The notes beneath the pieces are model-generated. The model was given only the letters and a program-made list of their open reading frames with translations. It had not been told where the DNA came from and ran no database searches. 64,000 nt of DNA, taken from assembly GCA_016712715.1 (NCBI GenBank), contig JADJQM010000001.1, positions 310,001 to 374,000 on the forward strand. Direction: 5' to 3'. The stretch is from Rhodospirillaceae bacterium. Lineage in GTDB: Bacteria > Pseudomonadota > Alphaproteobacteria > Dongiales > Dongiaceae. Position numbers and translations under genes: made by a program. Positions 8,491 to 19,160 of this stretch are shown in pieces (position 1 is the stretch's first letter; each line of letters opens with the position of its first letter).

Positions 8491-10801
8491 ATGACCACGT
8501 CCGATCTCCTGCAGAACATCGAAGAGTTCGTCGCCGCGCAGCGCCCCAACTGGCCGGGCTGGGCGGCCGGTGGCACTTGGTGGCGGGATCGGGATCTATT
8601 TCAGCCTTGCTGCCGAGCCACCGCTATGGCTCCGGACCCATGGCGATGGTTGGTTTACTGACGGCGGTCTTTGGCTTGCGCCGCTTTCCGCTGCTGGTGG
8701 TGGTTTTCGCAGGCATGTTGGCAGCGGCGACAGGTTTCTCCGTCGCTGCCTGGCGGACTGATTGGGTGGAAGCACCGCAACTGACCCGGAACATCAGATT
8801 TGCCGAGGTCACGGGGCGCATCGTCGAGATCGGCTCTATCCGGGAAGCCTGCGGGTGGTGCTCGACCAATTGGAGATCAGCAGTGAAAAGGCCGGGCCGC
8901 TTGCCGCAGCGGACCTGCCGGCGCGCGTTCGCATCAAGCTTGCCAAAGTGAGCGAGCCGCTGCTGATCGGCGACTGGATCAAGCTAAAGGCCGATTTACA
9001 GCCGCCGGCGCCACCGGCGGCGCCGGGCGCCTTCGACTTTCGCCGGCAGGCCTATTTCGAGCGGTTGGGCGGGGTTGGCTTCTCGCTGCAGCCGCCGGTC
9101 AAGATCGACGGACGCGCAGTCGGTTTCGCGCCGGTTGATGGGGTGCTGGCCTGGTTTGATTCCCTGCGCCTGTCGATCGGGCGGCGCATCCAGGTGGAAC
9201 TGCCGGGGGCAACGGGCGGCATGGCCATGGCGCTCATCGTCGGCAACCAGACGGCCTTGCGCGCCGATGATGTGCAGGCGATGCGGGATTCGGGGTTGGC
9301 GCATCTGACCTCGATTTCGGGGCTGCATATCGGGCTTGCCGCCGGCATCTTCTTCTTCGGCCTGCGCGCGTTGTTGGCTCTCGTGCCACCGGTAGCACTG
9401 CGCTACGACATCAAGAAATGGGCGGCGGTGCTGGCGCTGGCGGGGGCTGCCTTTTATGCGGGTTTGGCCGGCCTGCCGGTGCCGACGCAACGCGTGCTGG
9501 TGATGACCGGTGTCTTCTTCTGCGCGATCCTGCTCGATCGATCGCCGATCTCGATGCGGGTCATCGCCTTTGCCGCGATCCTCGTCCTGTTGATCGCACC
9601 TGACGCGCTGGTCGGCGCCAGTTTCCAGATGTCCTTTGCCGCGGTGCTTGGACTTATCCGCGTGTTCGATGGTGGACGCGTGAAGTTTGCCAATCTGCGC
9701 CGGATCGGGCGTGATGCGCCCGATGTCACGGGCCGCATCATCGGCGGGGTCGAGCGGGCAGGTGTGTGGCTCGGCACCTTGATGCTCACCAGCCTCATCG
9801 CCAGCTTGATGACGGCGCCCTATGCCGCCTATCACTTCGACCGGCTGACGCTCTATGGCATCGCGGCCAACATGCTGGCGGTGCCGATCACCGGATTCTG
9901 GGTCATGCCGCTTGCGGTGCTGGCACTCGTCGCAATGCCGTTCGGGCTGGAGCATTGGCCGCTGCAGGCGATGGGGTGGGGCTGCGACCTCATCATCTGG
10001 ATCGCGCATTGGGTGGCGGATTGGCCGGGCGCCGTCCTGCTCATTCCAGCCTTGCCGATCACCGGCCTGCTGCTGATGAGCTTCGGCCTCATCTGGCTGT
10101 GCCTCATCATCGGTCGCTGGAAGTGGGTGGGACTGGTGATTTTCGGGCTGGGCTGCCTCACCCCCCTGACCGTGCGGCCGCCGGACATGCTCGCCTATGC
10201 AGATGGCGGCAGCAAGCGTCTGGTGGCAGTGATGGATGCGGACGGGCAATACCGGTTCAGTTCGACCCGCGCCGCCAAGATCCAGGCGGAAACCTGGCTG
10301 CGACGCAATGCGCAGGAGAAACGGCTGCCTTTTCCGCAGGTCGCCGTGATCCTGCCGTCCCTCGACAGCCATCAGCGCCGCATCGATTCCATGCGTCTTG
10401 CTGTGCCGGCCATCCAACCGCAAACGGAACTGGGTGACAGTTGCACGGCGGATTGGTGCCGGTTCGATACGCGCATGGGCTATGTCGGGGTCGCCTTGAC
10501 TGAAGCCGGTGCGGTTCCGGCCTGCCAGGCGTCGAAACTGGTCATCAGCCTCGAGCCGATCGAGGCGGGTTGCCGGTCAGCGGATTGGGTGATCGACTTC
10601 TTCGATCTGTGGCGGGATGGAACGCATGCCATCTGGATTGAGGGTGACGGCAGTTTCACCGTGCAGCGCGCGGCCGATGTGGGCGACAGGCCCTGGGCGC
10701 TGCGGCGCTTTCCAAAACCGGCGCAGCCTGTTGAGGCCGCGCCGGCGGAAGACAATTCTAGTACTGACGCATCAGGCCGATCAGACGACCCTGAATCTTG
10801 A
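8491..10801 (+). CDS. comEC: ComEC/Rec2-family DNA-uptake channel (N-terminal frameshifts)
   Basis: Inner-membrane protein for DNA import in natural competence. The long frame 8762-10801 carries the OB-like region, then the competence domain with GNQTALRADDVQAMRDSGLAHLTSISGLHIG, cut here only as SGLHIGLAAG near 9320, and many hydrophobic segments to about 10150. The C-terminal beta-lactamase-like domain is short and lacks an HxHxDH metal motif, as in some alphaproteobacterial forms. The N terminus is broken among frames: MTTSDLLQNIEEFVAAQRP from 8491, GGGIGIYFSLAAEPPLWL near 8575, then TAVFGLRRFPLLVVVFAG near 8660, with breaks near 8562, 8625 and 8845. Its end overlaps lexA by 44 bases, tail to tail. 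Confidence 0.8.
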
Positions 10802-11498
10802 CCCGGTCCGGGCCGAAGATACGAGTCTTGTGACTGGGATTGGCGGGTTCGAGCGCGATGGAATCGCCCTTGCGGCGCAGGCGCTTCAAGGTGACTTCGC
10901 TGTTGTCGACCAGTGCCACGACGATGGTGCCGTTCTCGGCATTCTCGCAGCGTTCAATGAGGACGGTGTCGCCCTCATGGATGCCGGCATCGATCATCGA
11001 ATCGCCCTCGACCGAGAGGGCGTAATGTTCGCCACGGCCAAGCATGCCGGCCGGCACATCGACCGAGTTGCTGTGATCGCGCAGCGCCTCGATCGGGGTA
11101 CCGGCGGCGATCTTGCCATAGAGTGGCAATTGCACGGTCTGTGCGGCCTGCGCCACGACGGCGCCTGGCAAAGTGGGTGTGAAGTCGCCATGAATGACGC
11201 TGGGCGTGAAGCCGCGACGCGCGGGTTCGCGGTCGACCGCGGCAGGCGTCGCCGGAGCAGCGCTCACTTTGCTGCCGACCTGGTCCTCGGCGAGGCGCAT
11301 GACTTCAAGTGCCCGCGCACGATGCGGCAGGCGCCGGATGAAGCCGCGTTCCTCAAGGCCGGTGATCAGGCGATGCACGCCGGATTTCGACTTCAGGCCA
11401 AGCGCATCCTTCATCTCGTCGAAGGAGGGCGACACACCGGTCTCACCGAGCCGGTCCTGGATGAACTGCAGCAATTCGCGCTGTTTTCTCGTCAGCAT
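10758..11498 (-). CDS. lexA: LexA SOS repressor
   Basis: Repressor of the DNA-damage response. The N-terminal winged helix (residues 1-68, LTRKQRELLQFI, then SGVHRLITGLEERGFI) binds the operator. The self-cleavage site is Ala132-Gly133 in KIAAGTP, with the Ser167 (GDSMID) and Lys205 (VTLKRL) dyad. Length 246 residues is in the alphaproteobacterial range. Start ATG 11498. A perfect GTTC-N7-GTTC box lies about 150 bases upstream, implying autoregulation. It is the last gene in a leftward series after moeA but has its own promoter region. Confidence 0.96.
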   Translation of the reverse strand: MLTRKQRELLQFIQDRLGETGVSPSFDEMKDALGLKSKSGVHRLITGLEERGFIRRLPHRARALEVMRLAEDQVGSKVSAAPATPAAVDREPARRGFTPSVIHGDFTPTLPGAVVAQAAQTVQLPLYGKIAAGTPIEALRDHSNSVDVPAGMLGRGEHYALSVEGDSMIDAGIHEGDTVLIERCENAENGTIVVALVDNSEVTLKRLRRKGDSIALEPANPSHKTRIFGPDRVKIQGRLIGLMRQY

Positions 11499-11650
11499 AC
11501 CCGCACTACCCCCTCAAAAGAATGCTACCGGACCCACACCCCGCACCCGAGTCGCGGCCGGCCAGGAACCAATCGATTGTCCCGATACACCCGGCGATCC
11601 TGGCTTCAGACCGACATATAGGGCGGAACAAACGATCAACAGCTACATAT

Positions 11651-11665
11651 GTTCTAGTTTAGTTC
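11651..11665. promoter_or_regulatory. LexA box upstream of lexA
   Basis: GTTCTAGTTTAGTTC matches the alphaproteobacterial LexA operator GTTC-N7-GTTC exactly. A second, one-mismatch copy in the opposite orientation, GAACAAACGATCAAC, lies at 11626-11640, just downstream with respect to lexA transcription. The 304-base gap 11499-11802 between lexA and moeA holds these sites and no gene. Confidence 0.8.
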
Positions 11666-11802
11666 ATGATAATGTCAAGAGGTTACCCACAGGCGTCCGT
11701 GTCGCACCTCTCGAGGCCGTCGTTACAGAATTGATGTGGAGAGCGACTATAAGTAGAACAACGCGACCTAACAGTATGAAGGCGTAGGTTCCATCAAACC
11801 GA

Positions 11803-13014
11803 TCAGATGCTGAAACATCCGCCATCGAGCGGCAGAATCCCCGTCAGGTCACCGACCTCCGCTGCCGGTGCATGAGGCGGGCGGATGATGAGGGCGTCGG
11901 CGCGGGCGATGAGGGACAGCATGGCGCTGTCCTGCTTGGGGAAGGGCGAGGCGATCAAGCTGCCATCCGTACCTCGGGTCAGCGTGGCGCGGAGATAATC
12001 CTGGCGTTGATCGTTGGCTTTCAGTGCCACGCCAAGCCTGGCGACGGAAGGGCTGGCGGTTTCTGTTGCGCGCCCCAGCAGGCGATCGATTGCCGGGCGT
12101 AGGAAGAGGGTCGCGGTGACCAGCGCCGAAACGGGATTGCCGGGCAAACCCAGCACCGGCAGCGCACCGAGTTCGCCGAACATGACCGGCTTGCCCGGCC
12201 GCATGGCGATCTTCCAGAAATCGAGCTTACGCCCTTTGTCCTTCAGGCCCGCTGGATGAGATCGAGTTCTCCCACGAAGCCGCCGGTGGTGACGAGAATG
12301 TCGGCACCGCGGGCGCCGTCGAGGGCTCGATTGAGATCCGCCATCGTATCCCGGGCGATACCGAGATTGATGGGCTCACCGCCGCAGGCCATGACCATGG
12401 CGGCCAAGCCGATCCCGTTGGACGCAACGATCTGTGCCGGTCCCAAAGGCTCGCCTGGATGCTGCAATTCGTCGCCGGTCGAGAGGATGGCGATGCGCGG
12501 CCTGCGGGTGACGGTGAGCGATGGCCAGTTCATTGCCGCCGCGAGCGCAATGTCGCGCGCGCTCAGCAGGCGACCGGCGGCAATGCCGATCTCGCCGAGG
12601 CGGAAGTCGTTGCCTTCGGCCCGTACATGCTGGCCCAAGGTCGTCGAGCCTTCGCGCACAACAACGACCTCGCCATCGCGGTCGCAGTTTTCCTGGATGA
12701 CGATGGTATCGGCGCCTTGCGGCAGAATGGCGCCGGTGAAAATGCGCATCGCCTGGCCGGCCATGAGCGTCAAGGTCGGCGTCGTGCCGGCGGCAACCGT
12801 GCCGGTGACGGTCAGGCGTGCGGGAAGCTTCGCCAAGTCGGCGGCGTGGACAGCAGCCATCCATGGCAGAGACGGCGGACGGCGGTTGGCTGAGGCGCGT
12901 CGCGACCGGGACTGCCAGCACGCGACCCAAGGCGCGATCGATGCCGACTACTTCGCCGGCGAGGGGCGCAAAGACATCAGGGATGCGCTGCGTGGACTCG
13001 GCGACCGAGAGCAT
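11803..13014 (-). CDS. moeA: Molybdopterin molybdenumtransferase MoeA (two frameshifts)
   Basis: Inserts molybdate into adenylylated molybdopterin to make the molybdenum cofactor. Three frames together give the full protein. The N terminus from 13014 runs through SAVSAMDG. The middle, from about 12855, continues AVHAADLAKLPARLTV through FTGAILPQGADTIV and STGDELQHPGE. The C terminus, from about 12238, reads MRPGKPVMFG and GLPGNPVSA. The breaks at about 12858 and 12238 each need one or two bases to restore. Length is about 400 residues, normal. The start codon overlaps the moaC stop by one base, so it lies in the trpG-trpD-trpC-moaC-moeA series. Confidence 0.9.
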
Positions 13015-13490
13015 CAGGCGGCCTCGTAGGTGCCGGACTTGCCGCCGCTCTTGTGGACCAGGCGGATATCGCCGATGCGCATGCTTTTGTCGGCGGCCTT
13101 CACCATGTCATAGACGGTGAGGGCGGCCACAGAGACGGCAGTCAGCGCCTCCATCTCGACCCCGGTCTTGCCCACCAGTTTGCAGGTGGCGGTGATGTCG
13201 ACGGCGTTGCGTGCGGCATCCAGCACCAGTTCGACCTTGACCGAGGTGAGCGCCAGGGGATGGCAGAGCGGAATGAGATCGGGTGTGCGCTTGGCTCCCA
13301 TGATGCCTGCCAGTTGCGCGACGGTGAGCACGTCGCCCTTCTTGACGCCACGGTCGCGGATGAGCGCCAGGGTCGCCGGGGCCATATAGACCGAGCCCTT
13401 GGCGGTGGCCATGCGTTCGCTCGCATCCTTGTCGGAGACGTCGACCATGCGGGCGTTGCCGGCTTCGTCGAAATGGGTGAGGTTGGTCAT
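13014..13490 (-). CDS. moaC: Cyclic pyranopterin monophosphate synthase MoaC
   Basis: Second step of molybdopterin synthesis: converts 3',8-cyclo-GTP to cyclic pyranopterin monophosphate. Family signatures are LTHFDEAGNARMVDVSDK at the start, the MGAKRTPDLIPLCHPL loop near residues 67-82, and GVEMEALTAVSVAALTVYDM near 110-130. Length 158 residues matches the family. ATG 13490 is chosen because the MoaC homology begins there; the frame is open to 13553. One base separates its start from the trpC stop, so it is co-transcribed with tryptophan genes, an arrangement frequent in alphaproteobacteria. Confidence 0.95.
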   Translation of the reverse strand: MTNLTHFDEAGNARMVDVSDKDASERMATAKGSVYMAPATLALIRDRGVKKGDVLTVAQLAGIMGAKRTPDLIPLCHPLALTSVKVELVLDAARNAVDITATCKLVGKTGVEMEALTAVSVAALTVYDMVKAADKSMRIGDIRLVHKSGGKSGTYEAA

Positions 13491-13491
13491 G

Positions 13492-14319
13492 TCAGGCGGC
13501 CGAGGTGAGCGGCGCGCGGGCGCCGAGGAGGGCACGGGTCGCGGCCGTGACATCGGCCTGGCGCATCAGGCTCTCGCCGACCAGGAAGATCGAGGCTCCG
13601 ACGCGGTTCATGCGTTCGAGGTCGGCGGTGGCGTAGAGCCCGCTTTCGGCGACCAGCAGCCGGTCCTTTGGCGCCATGGCGGCCAGTTGTTCCGGTGGTG
13701 GCGAGGTCAATCGCCAGGGTCTTGCGGGGTTGCGGTTGTTGACGCCGAGGAGGCGTGACTTCAGCTTGAGGGCGCGCGTCATCTCGCCGGCATCGTGCAC
13801 CTCGACCAGCACGTCCATGCCGAGGTCGAAGGCGAGGGTCTCGAGCTGGTCTGCCTCGGCATCATCGAGGCAGGCCATGATCAGCAGGATGCAATCGGCG
13901 CCCAATGCCCGCGATTCATAGATCTGATAGGGCATCAGCATGAAATCCTTGCGCAGCGCTGGCAGGTCGACCGCCTCCCTTGCCGCGCGCAGATAGGTAT
14001 CATGCCCCTGGAAATAGGGTTCATCCGTCAGCACGGAAAGGCAGGTTGCGCCGCCATCCTTGTAGGCCTTGGCCAAACTCGCCGGATCAAAATCGGCACG
14101 GATCAGACCCTTGGAGGGGGATGCCTTCTTGATTTCGGCGATGAGGCCGAAATGCCCGGCATCGATGGTGCGCTCAAGGTGCTTCAGAAAGCCGCGCGGC
14201 GCATCGCTTTGGAGGCTTGCCTCGGCACGGGCACGCATCTCCGCCAAGGGAACATCCTTTTCCCGCGTGGCTATGTGGCGGCGCTTGTCGTCGCAGATAC
14301 GGGTCAGCACATCGCTCAT
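13492..14319 (-). CDS. trpC: Indole-3-glycerol phosphate synthase
   Basis: Closes the indole ring in tryptophan synthesis from 1-(2-carboxyphenylamino)-1-deoxyribulose 5-phosphate. The TIM-barrel motifs are present: LIAEIKKASPSKGLIR near residues 59-74 with the catalytic Glu and Lys, LSVLTDEPYFQG near 94, PALRKDFML near 118, GVNNRNPA near 188, and LLVAESGLYATADL near 217. Length 275 residues. The start overlaps the trpD stop by four bases (ATGA), indicating coupling. No trpF fusion is present. Confidence 0.95.
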   Translation of the reverse strand: MSDVLTRICDDKRRHIATREKDVPLAEMRARAEASLQSDAPRGFLKHLERTIDAGHFGLIAEIKKASPSKGLIRADFDPASLAKAYKDGGATCLSVLTDEPYFQGHDTYLRAAREAVDLPALRKDFMLMPYQIYESRALGADCILLIMACLDDAEADQLETLAFDLGMDVLVEVHDAGEMTRALKLKSRLLGVNNRNPARPWRLTSPPPEQLAAMAPKDRLLVAESGLYATADLERMNRVGASIFLVGESLMRQADVTAATRALLGARAPLTSAA

Positions 14320-15360
14320 GACGTGGCGATCCCCTCGACGGTCGCATTCGTGACTCGGATGAGGGCATCGAGCTTTTCGCGGGCATGGCCGAAATCGAGT
14401 GCCTCAGCCGCAAGGTCCATGCCCTGCGCCATGTCCTGCGCCTTGCCAGCCACCACCAGGGCCGCCGCCGCATTCATGCGCACGATGTCGCGATAGGGGC
14501 CCACGGCACCGTCGAAGAGAGCGCGCAAAGCCTCGGCATTTTGGCCCGGATCGCCGCCCTTGAGTTCACTTGCGGTGGCGCGCGGCAGATCGAATTGCTC
14601 GGGCGAGATCTCGAACTGGCGCAGGTTTCCATCCCGCAACTCGACAACGTGGGTCGGGCCTGTCGTGGTGATTTCATCGAGGCCGTCGCTGCCATGCACG
14701 AGCCAGGCGAACTCGGTGCCCAGCGAGCGCAGGGCCTCCGCCATCGGCACTAGCCATTGACGCGAGAACACGCCGATCAACTGGCGTTTCACGCCGGCCG
14801 GATTGGACATCGGCCCCATCAGGTTGAAGATGGTGCGGGTGCCGAGTTCGACACGACTGGGGCCTACATGGCGCATGGCGCTATGATGCTTCTGCGCCCA
14901 GAGGAAACTGGTACCGACCTCAAAGAGCGCCTTTTCAAGGACCGCCATGTCAGCATCGATGTTGACGCCGAGTGCCGCCAGAATGTCGGCAGCCCCACTC
15001 TTCGACGAGGCCGCCTTGTTGCAGGCTGGCGACGGTGACATTGCAGGCGGCGCAGACGAAGGCGACCGCCGTCGAGATGTTGAGCGTGCCGGCGCCATCG
15101 CCGCCGGTGCCACAGACGTCGATCGAGCCCTGGGGCGCCTGGATGCGGGTCATCTTCTCGCGCATCACGCTGACGGCGCCGGTAATTTCATCCACCGTCT
15201 CGCCGCGCACGCGGAGCGCCATGAGAAAGCCACCGATCTGCGTCGGCGTCGCTTCGCCGGTCATGATGATGTTGAACGCCGTCTCGGCTTCCGTGCGCGA
15301 CAATGACTTGCCTTGGGCGACGATGCCGATGAGCCCCTTGAGATCAGTTATGGAGGTCAC
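14316..15360 (-). CDS. trpD: Anthranilate phosphoribosyltransferase (frameshift near 15022)
   Basis: Transfers phosphoribose from PRPP to anthranilate. From 15360 the protein reads through IGGFLMALRVRGET and the PRPP-binding CGTGGDGAGTLNIST. After CNVTVA near 15022 the frame breaks. The expected NKAASSKSGAADILAALG continues in another frame, which runs to 14316 through HHSAMRHVGPSRVELGTRTIFN. About two bases seem to be missing. Total length is about 347 residues, normal. It overlaps trpC and trpG by four bases at each end. Confidence 0.92.
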
Positions 15361-15968
15361 TGGACGACCTTTGCGCCATTCGGCGTGTTCAGCTTGTTCA
15401 TGCCAGCCGAAGTAAGGAAGTTGCCGAGCAGCTTGTGGCCATGTTCCGAGGCAATGCTCTCCGGATGAAACTGCACCCCAGCAATGGGCAGCGATTTATG
15501 GGCGAGCCCCATGATGGTGCCGTCTTCGGTCTCTGCCGTGATCTCAAGCTCGGCCGGGAGCGACTCCCGGTCGACGATCAGTGAATGATAGCGCGTGGCG
15601 GCGAAATGGTTCGGCAGGTCGAGGAACACGCTCTTGTTGTGATGGGTCACGTCGGACAGCTTGCCGTGCATCGGCTTGTTGGCGCGGACAACCTTGCCGC
15701 CGAAGGCCTGCCCGATCGCCTGGTGTCCCAGGCAGACGCCGAGGATCGGAATCTTGCCCGCAGCAGTCTTGATGAGGTCGAGGCAGATGCCGGCGCGGTC
15801 GGGGTCGCATGGACCCGGGGAGAGGATGATTCCCTGCGGTGCCTTGGCCATGACCTCGTCCACCGAGATCTGGTCATTGCGATAGACTTCAATCTCCGCC
15901 CCCAACTCACCCAGATAATGGTACAGGTTGTAGGTGAAGCTGTCGTAATTATCGATTAGTATGAACAT
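15357..15968 (-). CDS. trpG: Anthranilate synthase glutamine amidotransferase component
   Basis: Class I glutamine amidotransferase that feeds ammonia to TrpE (and perhaps to PabB). The triad is visible: Cys in LGVCLGHQAIGQAFGG near residues 77-92, and His and Glu in GVQFHPES near 168-175. The N terminus, FILIDNYDSFTYNLYHYLGE, is diagnostic. Length 203 residues. It leads the trpG-trpD-trpC-moaC-moeA series and is separated from trpE by three rightward genes, which is unusual for this gene order. Confidence 0.94.
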   Translation of the reverse strand: MFILIDNYDSFTYNLYHYLGELGAEIEVYRNDQISVDEVMAKAPQGIILSPGPCDPDRAGICLDLIKTAAGKIPILGVCLGHQAIGQAFGGKVVRANKPMHGKLSDVTHHNKSVFLDLPNHFAATRYHSLIVDRESLPAELEITAETEDGTIMGLAHKSLPIAGVQFHPESIASEHGHKLLGNFLTSAGMNKLNTPNGAKVVQ

Positions 15969-16094
15969 CTTAGTTATCCACGCCCGCGATTGTCGGGCGA
16001 GTTTAGCAGGGGTGTCGCAGGAACGGAAGATTCGGGCCGACGAAGGTAATTGGGCGGGAGTAGATGGGCTGGCTGGGATGGACCTCTGATAACG

Positions 16095-17947
16095 GTGACC
16101 GACATGCTGCGCTTGCCGCTGCTGCTGGCGCCGCTTGTCCTCCTTGGAATGACCGGCAATTGGTGGGGTGCGTCGCCTCTGATACCGGTACCGCCATATG
16201 TGGGCGCCGCTGGCCTTGCGCCGTGGTGCCTGGGGCTCGGCCTGCCGCCTCTATCTCCGCGCGCTCGGCAAGCTCGTTGGTCTGCGCATCGACACCGATA
16301 CCTTGCGGGTGGCTGGGGCGAGTGCTGCCTGGCGCTCGCGTTCTGGCGCTTCCGCTACCTGCCACCAGGAGCGAACAGCCAGGCCATGTTGACGGTCTGG
16401 CGGGACGCGGCCTTCGGCGCCAGCATTGTCGCAGTTGCCTTGCTGGGCGAAATCGCCTTGCGCGGCGCCCGGCGCTCAGCCCTGATACCACTGAAGCCGC
16501 GCCCCAGGGGTCGGATTGTCATAGCGCCCGGAACCTTCATCCCCTGCGATGGAATTGTGTGCGATGGCTCAAGCGAGGTGCAGGACCCGGTTGGCAGCGA
16601 CGATGTCTTTCCGATTGTCGTCAAGGCCGGCGCGCGCATTCATGCCGGTGCCGCAATGGTGACGGCGCGCTGACCGTGGAGGTCATCGAGGAGGCGGCTG
16701 CGCATCCTGCGCAACGAAGGCAGCAGCCAATTCTGGACAATCTTGCGGCGTTGGTGAATTGGATCGCCCGCGCCATGTTGCTCATTGCTCTTGGCAGCGT
16801 CGTTTGGCACTTGTGGCGAAGTGGTGCTGGCGACGATATCGTCGTGCAAATTCTGCACACAGTCGCCCTGGCGACACCATTGGCGCTGGGTCTGGTGATG
16901 GCCGCACCGGCGTCGGAAGTGCTGGGAGCTGCGCGGCGCCTTGGCATTGAAATCCGCGATCTCGCCATTCTTGACCGCTTGCGACGCGTCGGGGCTGTCG
17001 TCATCGGGCATCGCGGGGTGCTGGTGCCGGACCGGTTGCGGGTCATCTCGGCCCAGTGCGTCGATGGCGTCGCGGGAACCGATCTTATTCGACGTGCCGC
17101 GGCCGTTGCCCAGGCGGGGCACGATCCTTGGGGCATGGCCGTGCTCGACTTTGCCGTGGGCTACCGCATGCGCCTGAAACCGGCGACCTCCTACCATAGC
17201 AGCCTGGGGCAGGGCTGCAGTGCCTGGGTCGAGCGTCAGGAGATTCTCATCGGCACCAGGCGCTTTGTGGAAGGTCGCGGTGCAAGTTGCGCGCCCCTCG
17301 ACCAGGCGGCCAATCTTGCGACCAGCCAAGGGCGCCGGTTGCGCTGGGTCGCAGAGATGACGCCGGTACCGCGAGTCATCGGCTTCATTTCGTTCGGCGC
17401 GCCATCGGTCAGTGGCGCTGTCGAGACCGTTAGAAACCTGAACAACCTCGGCTTCTGCACGGCGTGGATAGCGCGGCCAGATGATGCCGGCCATGTGGCG
17501 CTGGGCAAGCATCTCAAGATCGGAAAGCTGCTCTCGGAGCAACCGGAGGAAATCGCCAAGAGCCTTGAGGAACTGCGCAGGCAGCATGGCCCCCTGCTCC
17601 TGGTGACGGCGGATGAGCTTCCTGCAGGATTGACCGAAAGTGATACTGTCCTGCCATTCGGCCGTCGAATCATGGAGCAGGTGCCGATGAGCGCTCTGGC
17701 CACGACGCGGCATGACCCGCGCATCATCGTCGATCTGCTGCAGCTGGCCGGGCGCCATCGCCAACTGGTTCTGACAAACCTGCTCATCGCCTTTGCGGCG
17801 GCGGCGATCTTTGCATTTTTGCCGCAGTATCTGGGGTCGCGCAGTGACCTTGGCAGCTATGAGGTCGCAATCGTCCTGTTGCTTGCTATGTCCTCGCTCG
17901 GCTTGCGTGCCATGCCGATGACCGCTAATGAGGTCGACGAGGAGTAG
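16095..17947 (+). CDS. P-type-ATPase-like protein lacking the phosphorylation motif (frameshifts in N-terminal half)
   Basis: The architecture follows a heavy-metal P1B ATPase. Two N-terminal hydrophobic segments are followed by LYLRALGKLVGLRIDTDTL near 16240. The actuator region is GTFIPCDGIVCDGSSEV near 16530, and NGDGALTVEV near 16660 lies across a frame break. The transmembrane segment near 16890 reads ATPLALGL where CPC/SPC is usual. Where DKTGT should follow, the protein reads VVIGHRGVL (near 17005), so the phosphorylatable Asp is absent. LTGD is replaced by IARPDD (near 17475) and GDGxND by TADELPAG (near 17610). The frame 16673-17947 is open and uninterrupted. It is probably a catalytically dead but maintained homologue; a decaying pseudogene is the alternative. 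Confidence 0.6.
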
Positions 17948-17949
17948 TG

Positions 17950-19147
17950 ATGGCTAAACGAAAGAAACCTGCCAAGCCCAAAGCCCCACGCGCACCAAGA
18001 CGAGCACGATCGGCTTTGCGTGGCGGCGGTAGCTTGCGCGTGCTCAGATCGATCGCCGCGCTCCTGCCGTCAGGCGTGACGCTCTTTGCGATCGGCATCG
18101 CCCTGGGTTTTGGCATTGGCGTGGTGCTGATGCAATTGGCGCCTCCCTTGCTGAGCAGGTTCCAGGATCAGGCGCCTGTTGTGGCGAAGAAGGAGGAAAG
18201 TCCATCACCGGCGAAGCTCGCCGAGCAAGGCCCGGCGATCGTTGAACCCAAGCCCGCAGCGCCGCCACCGCAATTGCAGGCGGCCAGCGACGCCGAACCG
18301 GCGATTGCGGAGGAGGGCGCGCACCAATCGGCCCAGATTGTGACGCCGCCACCGGCCGAGCAAATTCCAGATGCGTCGCAGGAGGCGGCCCTGCCCTCAG
18401 CGCCAGAAGGCCAGCATGACCTGCCCCTGTGGCTGCAGAATTCCGTGGCGGCACGAAATCCGGGCGACCTGCCGATGATTGCCGTAATCCTCGACGATGT
18501 CGGCGTGGCGCCGCAACATGCCGAGATGGCGCTCGACCTGCCGGCACCGATAGTGCTCTCGATCATGACCTATGCGGAGAATGCTGCCGGGCTGGCGCGC
18601 AAGGCGCAGGCCAAGGGGCATGAGATCATGGTCCATATGCCGATGCAGCCGATGGATGAAGCGATCAACCCCGGGCCCAATGCCTTGCTGGTCGGGATGG
18701 ACCCGGCGGAAATCAGGCGGCGGGTGGATTGGGGGCTTGGCAGGCTCACTGGGTATGTAGGTTTCAACAATCATATGGGCAGCCGCTTTACGCAGGACAC
18801 GGAGGGGATGCGCGTCGTCCTCGCCGAGGCGAAGACCGTGGGCTGCTGTTCCTGGACCGAAGACGATTGCCGGCAGCGCCGGCGACAGGCTGGCGGCGGA
18901 AATGGGTGTCGTCCATATCGCGCGGGATGTTTTTCTGGACGACCAGATCAGCGAGGCTGGCGTCGCCCGGCAACTGGCCGAGGCCGAAGCGATCGCGCGC
19001 AAGCAGGGCTACGCAGTGGCGATCGGCCACCCCCATCCAGCCACCATCGCCGTCCTCAAGCGCTGGTTGCTGGGTGCCAGGGAACGTGGCTTTGCCATAG
19101 TTCCCTTGACCACCATCATCAAGAAGCGCGAGGGTGTTGCAGGATAA
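17950..19147 (+). CDS. Divergent polysaccharide deacetylase family protein (frameshift near 18840)
   Basis: A basic N terminus and one hydrophobic segment (about residues 40-60) anchor it in the inner membrane. A Pro/Ala/Glu-rich linker (about 65-165) leads to a periplasmic NodB-like domain of the divergent polysaccharide deacetylase (YibQ) type: PMIAVILDDVGVA near 175, HEIMVHMPMQPMD near 220, GFNNHMGSRFT near 272. At about 18840 the frame breaks, possibly twice. The rest, LLFLD then GDRLAAEMGVVHIARDVFLD, AIGHPHPATI and IVPLTTI, lies in other frames and ends at 19147. The substrate is unknown. ATG 17950 overlaps the stop of the ATPase-like gene; GTG 17947 is an alternative. Confidence 0.78.
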
Positions 19148-19160
19148 AGAGGAGTGCCAG

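Noticed and set aside
8996..10423. 475-codon open frame antisense to comEC
   Set aside because: Composition is typical of an antisense shadow (Arg/His/Gln-rich), with no domain.
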